Positions 33,337-45,300 of a stretch of DNA of 64,000 nucleotides are shown here, one piece after another. Under the pieces are notes generated by a model, which was given only the letters and a program-made list of their open reading frames with translations, ran no database searches and was not told the DNA's origin. Both the position numbers and the translations under genes were made by a program. How positions within the stretch are numbered: position 1 is the stretch's first letter; each line of letters starts with the position of its first letter. Source of the stretch: Bicyclus anynana (taxonomy: Eukaryota > Arthropoda > Insecta > Lepidoptera > Nymphalidae); the NCBI RefSeq assembly GCF_947172395.1, contig NC_069106.1, forward strand, positions 9,362,001 through 9,426,000, in the 5' to 3' direction.

Positions 33337-36300
33337 GTGAGCTCCCCACTGCCGCATGTGTGTATAGACTAGCTTCGCTCTGGACTGTTAACCACCGGTC
33401 GAAGGTGATGCATGGACCGCGGCGGGAAAGCGAATCTCAACGTCGTGTGTCGTCCATCCCCAGAAGGGGGAGAGTGAGTATCAAGGGACAAGGAGCTAAA
33501 AGAGAAATTAACTTGTAGGGAGTCAAGAAGGCGTCCCGGGAACACGCAAAGAGCAAGTACCGGGTTCGCCCTCCCTCGATTCGGCCCAAATTACCGAGAG
33601 GTTGAAAGGGCCATGGGAGGTGGTAGGTTGTTCGTGTGCCTGTCGCTCAGACTAATTGTAGAAGGACCTGTATCGCAGTCATAGTCATGAACAAAATTGT
33701 CTGTCATTTTCTGAGGAAAACGAGCTTAGATTTTGTATATATCTTATACTAAACTAGAAGTTTTTGCCCGTTTTTTACACAATTCAATTACACAAAAGGT
33801 ATTTTTACGGAGCTCTACGACGAACACGATTACAACTATTTAACATCGATTCTATAGAGACAGTTTTTATAATCGCATTAGATCGTTGATCTTATACTTT
33901 GACAGAAAAATAACGTCTAGCGAGGCAGGTCCTATACAGTAATTGGTCTGAGGCCTGTCGTCGTGCGCGCCGCTGTGGCGCCGCAAGCGCGATGTTTTGA
34001 AAAAAGTCATATACGGATGTCAAGAGGACGCGTGACGTTTGTTTTTTTATGGGTTTCATCGACTCATCTTTAGTCTGTGCCCTAAAAATATATGTTTATA
34101 TGAAACATGGTTGCTCAAAAATATCGTCATAAAAACTTTGCTGCATACGTAACGTGTGTTATTTATATTTTTTTATCAAAACGGGATAATACATTTTTCC
34201 TACAATAACATACCTACCGTTTGATAACATTATACATACAAAAGTGTGTGTGTCACAATAACATGCGTACAAAAGTGTGTGTGTGACGGGGACACAGACG
34301 AGACGACGACGTTGTGCTTACACATACATAAATAACTCGTCCCTTCGCCGTTCGTCCGCGTAGTCACAATGTTCTGTACTTATGCATATGCACAGTGGCG
34401 TGCACTTCAAAGATGCAAACATGCACTGCCTACCCTAAGGGCTCAATACAAACGTATGTTGGACAAGGAATTTTCTAATTTTTACTTATAGTGCATACCC
34501 TTGTTAAAGACCTTATGCACATGATATTTAACTTGACCAATCAAATGCACGATTCAATTACCTACGCAGTTTTAATTGACTCAGAGCGTTCATAATTTAG
34601 AAATGTTTACTTTTAATTCGAGTTTACATTTTTAATTCGTCGAATTTCATGCAAGCAAATGTAACGAATAGAGGCGCGTACTCGGGGTTAATTGATATTA
34701 ATAGAAATGGGATATATTGATTATCTGATACGTCTATATCTAATGACTTAGACTTATAACCTATAGACTCGCAAAACCTAAAATTCTTTCACTCCAAATA
34801 TTCTTTGGAGTGAAAGATGTATAGGTGTTCCGAGTCTTGGATTTATAAGATGGAGATCCTGGGTTTCCCGGCTGGACTGATTGAGGTTTTCTTTATTGAT
34901 CCAGGTTTGGCTGGTGGGAGGCTTCGGCCGTGGCTAGTTACCCTACCGACAAAGACGTATCGCCAAGGGATTTAGCATTCCGGTACGATGTCGTGTAGAA
35001 ACCGAAAGGGGTGTTGATTTTCATCCTACTCTTAACAAGTTAGCCCGCTTTCATCTTAGATTGCATCATCACTTACTATCAGGTGAGAATGCAGTCAAGG
35101 GCTAACTTGTAAAAAAATGTACCCAATAGCCCAGTAACAGCAAAACGGAATTGCTTTCCGAGGCAGAATTCTCGACTTAGAGATGAGCATAATCTAATAA
35201 GTACTTATAATAAAACTGTAACGGTCCGCGCGGGCCGGGGTGCGTGTAGCGATGAATGAAAACCCCACGACTGATGCACCTCACTTCCCCGCACGCACGA
35301 TTTCACACCCGCGCAGTCTTTCCTCCCGCCGCCCGCATATCATGGGAGTGTCATCAACTTGCCAGACTATAGTCATCATAATCGATGTACTTAGTTGTAG
35401 TACGACGAGTATTGTGATCAATGATCATACACAACCATACAATGCGCACACTCACACACTCACACAGGGTCGACATAGGGTTGCCATCATATTAATCTTC
35501 GTAATCAGATCATATTATCATAAATAAAAAAAAATTAGTTCCTTAATGATAAAGGTGCTTGGAGGCCATTAGTTCAGCTTCCACTTTCATCATCATTCTC
35601 AACCCATATTCGGCTCACTGCCGAGTTTCCTCTCAGAATGAGAGGGGTTAGGCCAATAGTCCACCACGCTGGCCCAATGCGGATTGGCAGACGTCACACT
35701 CGCAGAGAATTAAGAAAATTCTCTGGTATGCCGGTTTCCTCACGATGTTTTCCTTCACTGTTTATTGAGACACGTGATATTTAATTTCTTAAAATGCACA
35801 CAACTGAAAAGTTGGAGGTGCATGCCCCGGACCGGATTCGAACCCACGCCCTCCGGAAACAGAAGCAGAGGTCATATCCACTGGGCTATCACGGCTCTTT
35901 CAACTTTCACACAGGAAGTAAAACTATAAGAAATTGTACTGCTGTTATCATTTGCAAATTATAATACCTACTGTATGATTTTTTTTTTAAATGAGCAACT
36001 ATTGAGATTCTTGCCAGTTCTTCTCAGCAGAACCCGCCTTCCGAACCTGTGGTAGAATCTTTACAAATAGTCAACTGACGTTTCAGAAGTGCTTGTAAAC
36101 TGAGCCTACTTGTAATACATGACTTTGTATTTTGAATAATATTTTATTAAAAAAAAAATTTTCGGCGGCTCATTAGTTAATTAAAAAAAATAGAATATAT
36201 CCAAAAGCAATAAATAACACAGTATGCAGTAGCAATAAATAACATAATATTCCTTTCTAACAACAAAAGAATCATTATAATTGGTCCATAAACGACAAAG

Positions 36301-39300
36301 TTATGCGCAAACACACATAAAAATATATAGATATATATGGTCGAATTGAGAAACCTCCTTCTATTTAAACTCGGTTAAATAGTGACACTCCTGGTACAGC
36401 TAGCTACGCACGACGCTGTTTCAGTCACAAAGGCCGCTATTGAGCTTCGATTGACAGCTAGCAGGTACAGAGCGAAGGTGCTAATTACTTTGTTCATATT
36501 ATAATCGTGTCGTTTGTTTGTCTGTCCCTGAGGCTAAGAGATGGCAGCGAGATGTACTGTCTGATAAAGCAATAGTTACAACTTACAAGTTCCTACATAT
36601 TAATGACTCAAAAGTGATTACAAATATAAGAAAATTAATGTCAGCTTGTCAGGACAACTTAATTAACAAATCAAACTGTAACCAAAATAAGACCCTAGAA
36701 TGGCAGAGAATGACCTTGAGTGGAGTCACACACTTGTGAACAATGTGTGTAGGGTTAAAGGATTCTTTGACTGATATACTGAATTCCAAGTCATTCTCTT
36801 GTTTGTACTATCACTGTCATGACAATTTTGTACAAATGCCTCCTTTTTCAAAATAATATAATTATGAATGTTAATCTAAGACTCATACAAGAATATGGGT
36901 TGATAACGAAGAACCGTGTGCGTGTTGCAGGCTTCCCCTCCGAGCTGGTGTACTTCGGGTCGGCGGTGTGGGAGACGCTGTACGGCATGGTGCTGGCCTT
37001 CCCGCTGGTCTGCTGGCTCTTCATCCCCGTGTACTACCGCCTCAACACCAACTCCGTCTACGAGTATCTGCAGGTACCCATGCTCTACCCCCCGACGCCT
37101 CTCAGCTCTGAGCGAAGTCACAGCGCGAATCACAACGACAAGTGAAACATTTCTTCGCATAGTTTATATCAGTGTGTGTGTGCACTTAACGATTAATCTG
37201 ACACATTGGTTGCAGTTTGATTTGCAGTTTGATTTGTTAATTAAGTTTTCCTGACAAGTATTAATTGACAATTGAATTTGAATTATTCGACATTGGGTTT
37301 CTAATTTTTGTTATCCACTTCTGAGTCTTCTGAATATGCTTACGCTTGACTAAAATTATGTGTGATGGAAAGCGATGATGAGACGATGATAAGAAGCGAG
37401 TTTGCCTAGAAGATGTCAATGCACTTTTGCCTTGAAGGTGCTCAATTCATACGTGTCAGGGAACTGACACCGGAAGGACATTCCACATAGCAGCTTATAG
37501 AAATCGGAAAAAAACAGGTAGGTACAATGTGCCCTTGGCAGTTCTGTACATCACAGTAGTATTTATTGTATTCATTGACTATTGTCAGTGAAGTCTTAAA
37601 ACTACTCCCACAATCAATTCGTCACAATATAAGTTAAAATAAAATGAAACTCGGCACAGTTCAACAGATTGTTATTGGTCGTCGTCTTGAGGTACAGGCG
37701 GCAGCGGCGCGCGCGCGGCCAGCTGAGCCAAGCGCGCACTGAATCGTCGTGAATGGTACTCGCAGTTTGCGCCGTCACCCAGGTAGACGATTAAACCTGA
37801 GCAAACAAAATGCCAATAGTGTCGGAGATGTAATGGAGAGGCTATCAGTATCTGTCTGCCTCCGACTGACTGACTATTTGTCTCGTCGATTACATTTTGA
37901 GTCAATGAGGTGTAGGCAATTTCAGTTAGGTACCAACTACGATCAACTCATCTACCCAGCGTCGTCATTATTGGATAAATTTTACATCAATCATCGTTCG
38001 AATGGCAAGTGTCAGGAAGCAACGTCAGGGGTGTGAATAATCTACGATCAACCCATCTGCTCAGCGTTATTATTGGACAAACTTTATATCATTCATCAAC
38101 ATCAGCCTAGTGCATTGCTCATTACAAGGTCAGGCCTCCCTCTGTGAAGAGCACAGAACTGTTGATCACGGCTGACCGCTCCACAGCCTATCCTAGTCAA
38201 TACCTTGTGCTACTGCTTGGGTACTGCTCAAAGTCACTCAGCGGCCTGATGGAGCGAACTATGCTTGTAGTTTCTCTGCGTGATCGAATGACGAAATCCG
38301 TAGACGAACGAAAGTCACTGACATAGCTCAGCGAGTCGCGAAGCTGAAGTGGCTATGGGCAGGCCACATAGTTCGAAGAGCTGATGGACGTTGGGGTCCC
38401 AAGGTGCTGGAATGGAGACCCCCCACTAGGTGGACCGAAGACATCAAGCGGGTTGCAGGGAGCCGCTGGATGCTGCCGGCTCGAGACCGTTTAGTTTGGA
38501 AGTCCATGCAAGAGGCCTATGTCCAGCTGTTAACGTCCATCGGCTGATAAAGTATCAACGTACTCCGTGGTGCCCAGTACATTCAATACAGTAATGATGA
38601 TGAATGATGACTGCTTGGGTACTCACGATCTTCCCACCGATTGCCGTGCTTGTCGACGCCCCAGTACAGATTGAGGAAGTAGCAGTTCTGCACGTCGAGC
38701 TCGCATATGTTGAGGTAGGTATGCACCGCGGAGCTCTGCCGGTGGAAGCCGCACACCGGCGCGATGTACTCGCTGTGGACACAGAAGAGCTCTGAACTCC
38801 GGAGCTCCAGTCGCCAGATATTTAGGATCATCGCCAACCTTAACGGTGATAATCGACTTCTAAGAAGAAGGAAGTTCTTATTTAGTCGGAATCTTTTAGT
38901 TTTTGGATACATTTCTTAACAATAGTTTGTATTAACGGCACTCTGTGAGTCTAACCTACTAAATGTACGCCTATGCCGGTTGCCGTTTAGTGGTAATTAA
39001 CGGTCGATGCCTACCACCAGGCTAGACCTGAGCCAAATTAGAAAATTTAAAATCAAACTGACCAAAGTCGGGACTAGATTCAAGGACCTCTGTTGAGGAG
39101 CACAGCCTTACCACCTGCGCCAGAGAGGCCGTTACAGAGTGGCAGCACGCAGCAGTACTTGTAGCGCACATACTCGGCCTGCTCCTCGAACCCCCGCCCC
39201 ACCACCTGCGCCATAGAGGCCGTCACAGAGTAGCAGCAGTTCGTAGTCCACGTCGTCGAACACGTAGGCGGGCGGTGAGTAGGCCGTCACAGAGTGGCAG

Positions 39301-42300
39301 CACGCAGCAGTAGGCACAGTACTTGTAGCGCAGACACTCGGCCTGCTCCTCGAAGCACGTGCTGTACTCGCGGCGCATGCGCGGTGGCAGCAGCTCGTAG
39401 TCCACGCCGTCGAACACGTAGGCGGGCGGCGAGGAGGCCGTCACAGACTGGCAGCACGCAGCAGTAGGCACAGTACTTGTAGCGCAGACACTCGGCCTGC
39501 TCCTCGAAGCACGTGCTGTACTCGCGGCGCATGCGCGGTGGCAGCAGCTCGTAGTCCACGCCGTCGAACACGTAGGCGGGCGGCGAGGAGGGCGGCGCCG
39601 GCGTCGTCTGAGTCTGCGCGCGCGCCGCCGTACACGCTGAAATATGTCATTCTACAGTCTCGTGTTTATTTATTTTTTACTTAATTTGTTTTACTGATCT
39701 AGATAAGTGCTTTTTTTGTTTTCCCTTTATTTACCTTTGTACTTTTTAACCGACTTCCAAAAAGAAATTGCTGGATCCGGCCTTGGACCTGGCTGTGGCT
39801 GTGTTAAAATAGGCTGGTAATGATGATGTAGTGTAGATACAGATTAAAATTACCATTGAAGATTAACAGGAGAAACGTATAACCGTTCAAATGCGACATA
39901 TCGTCCGTCGATCGTGTCGCTGTACGTTCGTCGTGTCGTGTCGCTATCACGACTGGCCGTGTCTGCACAAAGCGACGATGAGCACTACGATAACGCTGGA
40001 AATTGGAATCAATATAACTGATTGGTCATAGACATTAATTAACTTTTTCTTTAAAAAAAAATAATTACTGTTCAATCATAATGCATGTATCTGCAAATAA
40101 ATAAATTGATTGATTGATTTTAATGATATAAATGTTTGTTAATCTTTCACGCCTGCGAATTAACCGAATTAGCTGAAATTTGGTATTGAGATATATTACA
40201 GCATGGATTAACACATAGGCTGCTTTTTATCCCGGAAAATCCATGGTTCCTGAAGGATTTATGACAAACTAAATTCTACGCGAACGAAATCGCGGGCGTC
40301 CGCTAGTTGTTAATAACCTCAGACCAATTATAGAAGGACCAGTATTGCACCCATATTCACTAACAAAATTGTCTGTCATTTTCCGAACAAAACGAGCTTA
40401 GATTTGGTCCATATCTTATACTAAACTAGAAGTTCTTGCCCTTTTTTTACACCATTCAACTACATAAAAATGTATTTTTAAGCAGCTCTTTAACCGACGA
40501 ATTCAATTACAACTATGAAACATCGATTCTTTGTAGACAGTTTATAAAATAGCGTTAGATTGTTGATCATATACATTGGCAGAAAAGTAACGTCTAGCGA
40601 GGCAGGTCCTATACAATAATTGGTCTGAGTTAATAACCGATGTGTTTGTCGGCAGATGCGCTTCGGGTCGCGCTGGGTGCGGCGGCTGGCGGCGGGCACG
40701 TTCCTGCTGCGCCAGACGCTGAATCTGGCGGTGACGGTGTACACGCCCACAGTAGCGCTACACGCCGTGCTGGGCTTGCCACACTGGGCGTCAGCTGCCG
40801 CGCTCAGCGCCGTGGCGGCGGTGTTCAACGTGCTGGGCGGGCTGGCAGCCGCCATACGCGCTGACGTCATCCAGACCCTCACTATGGTGATTGTTTCATG
40901 TGTTCCTTGCTCACCCTGACAGTATATTAAACGTAAGACCTTGTCCAGAAGGGGCGAATTCGTCGCGAATCGTATTGCGCGAATCCGTTGTCAGAGTACT
41001 AGACATCAATACATTGCATCCACAAGCATCGCGCGAATTCAAAATACGCGCGTAAATCGCGTGCACTACGCCAGACTCTCGATTCGCGCGGGAGTTGCGC
41101 TTATTGCCCGCGAGACGAGATACTAGGGGCGCCTGCCGCTTTGTAGCGTCCAGTTAACGCGCGAATTCTAGAGCGAGTGCACGGTCAACTCCCTTTTTAA
41201 CCGACTTCCAAAAAGGAGGAGGAGGAGGAGGAGTCATTTGTGGACCGATTTTGAAAATTCTTTTTTTGTTTTGAAGGGTTTGATTCCAGGGTGGTCCCAT
41301 TTTTTTCATGTCAGGATCTGATGATGGCATCCTGGAGAAATCGAGGGGAACTTTCGAAAATCGTAGAGACGGCTAGTGCGTTTGTTAGTGTTTCCATAAG
41401 ATATTTTAAACCACTACAATTTTATGAAGGTCTGGAGTCGGTCTGATGATGGAGCCGATACATAGACGATGGAACTCGTCAACGATTTACAGCAGGTACC
41501 TTTTGTTTGGGCTTGATTTATTTGTATTGATGAGAACTTTCCACCTAGATGGGTTGTGACTGTATTAAGGGTCTGATGATGAAGACGAAGGACAGTTAAG
41601 AGAACTCCTCAACGGTTCACAGTAGCTACCTTGTGTTTGGACTTGATAAATTTGTATTGATGAGAACTTTCCACCTAGATGGGTTGTGACTGTATTAGGG
41701 GTCTGGTGATGAAGACGAAGGATAGTTAAGGGAACTCCTCGACGGTTCATAGTAGCTACCTTGTGTTTTGACTTGATAATTTTGTATTGATGAGAACTTT
41801 CCACCTAGATGGGTTGTGACTGTATTAGGGGTCTGGTGATGAAGACGAAGGATAGTTAAGGGAACTCCTCGACGGTTCATAGTAGCTACCTTGTGTTTTG
41901 ACTTGATAATTTTGTATTGATGAGAACTTTCCACCTGGATAGGTTGTGACTGTATTAGGGGTCTGGTGATGAAGACGAAGGACAGTTAAGAGAACTCCTC
42001 AACGGTTCACAGTAGCTACCTTGTGTTTGGACTTGATAAATTTGTATTGATGAGAACTTTCCACCTAGATGGGTTGTGACTGTATTAGGGGTCTGGTGAT
42101 GAAGACGAAGGAGAGTTAAGGGAACTCCTCGACGGTTCACAGTAGCTACCTTGTGTTTGGACTTGATAAATTTTATATTGATGAGAACTTTCCACCTGGA
42201 TAGGTTGTGACTGTATTAGGGGTCTGGTGATGAAGATGAAGGAGAGTTAAGGGAACTCCTCGACGGTTCATAGTAGCTACCTTGTGTTTGGACTTGATAA

Positions 42301-45300
42301 ATTTTATATTGATGAGAACTTTCCACCTATATGCATAGTGACTGCACAGGAGGTTTGGTGATGAAGACGGAGGACAGTCACCTTTCTCGTTTTTCTGAAT
42401 ATTCATATTACGTGGATAAAGGGGGGGTGAAACTTTGTATATGAGTTAAGGTAGTATTTTTAAAATTGGGATTGTATGACTTAGATACTTAACATAAGAA
42501 AATAACGTTTCAACTAATTGCTTATTAATTTTTCTTCACACTCAGTAGGTGTGCTAACCCTAAAAATTAAAAAATAAAAATTTTAATAAAAAGGAAAAAA
42601 TAACATCTTACCTATGTGCTACATTCTGATCAGTTTGAAGGCGGTGCCAATCCAGTGTCATGTTTTAATTAAAGCCGTTTCTGAAAGAACCACGGAAATT
42701 TTGTAATTTAAACGGCTTGAATTAAAACATCACTGGCTTGGCACCGCCTTCAAACTGATCAGAAGGTAGCACATAGGTAAGATGTTATTTTTTCCTTTTT
42801 AGTTTAGGTTAATTTTTGAGTTGGAAGTCGGTTGAATTTTTTTTATTAAAATTTTTTTCGTACTGAATTCCTCCTCAAAATTCGCGCGTTGGTACGCCCC
42901 TTGTGGACGCGACGGTAATACGAATTCGCCCTTTCTGGACAAGTTCTAAGCTTAAAGTCGTATAATAGTGTTAATGATTACGTAAACGACAAAATTGCTT
43001 GGAAATGAAAATTATTACATGACAGGCTACTTAGGTATATACCTATTGTTAAATGGTGATAAACTAAAAAAGGATAAGCCTGGCTGAGTTTGTTGTGGGC
43101 TCTTCTCGGACCAAGGCGCGTTTGGAACCCTCGTAACTTTAATTTTAAGTTTTCGAATAATTATTATCACCATTATCTTGAGTTTAATATTATTACCTCA
43201 CGTTTCGAAAGAGCTTCTAAACTAAGCCTATTTGAAATAAATGAATTTTGACTTTGACTTTGACTTTGAGTAAGTTCAACGTGCTGGGCGGGCTGGCTTG
43301 TGATTTAAGGTGCGTTCGGTCGGCTTAAGAGCGCGCAGCGCGTCGGTACGATATGGATAAAATTCGAAGCGCAAGCGAGACGCCGAATTATGACTTTCAC
43401 GTGAGTGAAAAGCACGGAGCGATTGACGCGCGACGCAAATTTTATGACGTGAGCGCCAAAACCATTTTTACCTAATTGCAAGTAAATTAAACAACATAAC
43501 GAAAAACAAAATAGCCATGTTCATGATATATACCTAATTTTCTATACAAAATAAAAATTTAAGAAAATAAGTTTACGTTTCCTGAGATTGAAAGCAAAAT
43601 GTAAAAAAAAACATGTATTTTTCAAAAAAATAAACTATCGAGAAAAGTCTTACAAATTGTGTATTTTGTATAGTCATAACGAAGCTAACACTTTGAAATA
43701 TCATTTACCCAAATATCAGGCTCCTAACTTTTCCAGAATCTGAGATCCAGAACCATTTGTAACCACCAAATTACATATTGCACACTCTTAAGTTGTAAAC
43801 AAATATTGCGAATAGAAAGAAATACAATTATACACACCTCAACCATAATATAACCTTATGAATGAAAGATGAATCATAACCTTTGTTTATTATTGGTTTT
43901 TTTTTATTTTTAAATCCACTTCTCAGTTTTTTTGCTAATTATATCTTTGACGGCCTCCGTGGCGCAGTGGTATGCGCGGTGGATTTACAAAGGCCTATTT
44001 CCTGCAGTGGATGTCCATCGGCTGATATGATGATGATGATGATGATATTATCTATATTCCTGTTGGTATATTCCAGGTGTTAGTGAGCGCCGCCTTCATC
44101 GCGCAGGCCACAGTGAGCGTGGGCGGGCCGGCGCGTGTGCTCAGCGACAACATGGAGGGCGGGCGGTTGCGCTTCTTTCGCTTCACGGGCGACATGACGA
44201 CGCGCGTCGACACCGCGTCAGCGCTGGTGAGCGACGCGTGTGAGCGACGCGCAATATTACCAACTCTCAAAAATATTTATCCCTAAAGTTTGTGTCAAAT
44301 ACCCCTAAAATCGCCTTAATTATTGAGTTGTCACCCTAAAAAATATAAATTATGCTGTAATATGTTTCAAAAGTATTAATCTATACTTCTATATATACCA
44401 ATATTATAAAGAAGAAAACTTCGTTTGTATGTTTGTTTGTTTGTATGTAATGAATAGGCTCAAAACCTGCTAGACTGATTTTAAAAATTCTTTTACCATT
44501 TGAAAGCTACATTATCCACAAGTAACATAGGCTAAATTTTATTCTGGAAAAAGATAGGGTTCCGTAAGGTATTTGGGTTTTTCGGACACAAGGTGTAAAA
44601 ATCAACCAGAAAAGTTACTTATTTTGTGTACGCTGCCTAAACTATAAAAGATAGAACCAAAAAATGTTCTAATTAATTGTAGATCTTATCTACAAAAAAG
44701 TCCGCGACACACTATACCTACTTATGTCGACTGAGGCACAACAACCATATTTTTATTTAAAAATTTTGATTTTTTTTTGGACTACATTCAAACGCATTTA
44801 TTTTACTCATGCTATTAATCCTTACCAAAATAAATTACTTTATCACTAAGTAAAGTTTATGTAGATAATATTTGGTCTTTGAATGATTAAAATTGGACGT
44901 TTGGTTTTGAAGTTATGGCGAAATTAAAATATTACGATTTCTGCTGCACGGCCCGTTGCGAAGTGGGCGTCACTAAGGCGGGGGTGCGTAAGGTCTCAAA
45001 CGGTGAAAGAAAACATCGTGAGGAAACCTCAGAGAAATTTCTTAATGTTCTGCGTGTGTGAAGTCTGCCAATCCCCATTGGGCCAGCGTGGTGGACTACT
45101 GGCCTAACCCCTCTCATCTTGAGAGGAGATTCGAGCTCAGCAGTGAGCCGAATAACGTTGATAATGATACAGTACGAACGAATGCATCACCGTGTGTGCA
45201 GGTGGGGCAGCTGTTCATGTCGCTGTCAGTGTACGGCTGCCAGCAGACGTTCGTGCAGCGCTACTGCTCCATGGACAGCGAGGCGCGCGTGCGGCGCACG

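Larger units (their letters stand above)
33337..36930. other. SLC5 intron 1 contents
   Basis: Holds an exon-1 echo split by a hAT-type MITE (33630-33994), GTGTGTGTG tracts near 34240-34280, a family A SINE (34842-35120), a GC-rich repeat (35215-35370), a family B SINE (35588-35897), a CR1/Jockey-type LINE tail (35898-36140) and unassigned AT-rich sequence. Confidence 0.7.
41194..42860. mobile_element. Inserted repeat element with ACCGACTTCCAA inverted ends
   Basis: Starts TTTTTAACCGACTTCCAAAA and ends with the inverse TTGGAAGTCGGTTGAA plus a T-rich run. The inside holds a dispersed-repeat body, a 130-bp tandem array and a 213-bp hairpin. Shorter relatives lie at 21676-22080 and 16440-16615, and terminal scraps near 27350, 31095, 36355 and 39750. 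Classification unknown. Confidence 0.6.
40937..42946. mobile_element. PIF/Harbinger-like GC-rich MITE, copy 2, split
   Basis: Pieces 40937-41193 and 42861-42946 match the two ends of 32571-32989. TAA lies on both outer flanks (40934-40936 and 42947-42949). The 1.67-kb insertion at 41194-42860 separates them. Confidence 0.75.
42947..44076. other. SLC5 intron 3, distal part
   Basis: Contains a LINE-tail scrap (43195-43265, ending in TTTGACTTTGAC), an exon-3 echo (43274-43297), a GC-rich stretch (43300-43460), AT-rich sequence and a SINE/LINE chimera (43952-44045). Confidence 0.6.

Noticed and set aside
33056..33357. Overlapping Arg/Ala-rich frames on both strands around exon 1
   Set aside because: GC-rich DNA opens several frames; only the MQAGWLAW frame has splice sites and SLC5 similarity. 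The same applies at 45.2 kb, 47.4 kb and 48.5 kb.
41565..42406. Repeated 61-79-codon frames (LHHQTPNTVTTHLGGKF)
   Set aside because: Produced by the 130-bp tandem array; units change phase with the 131-bp intervals.
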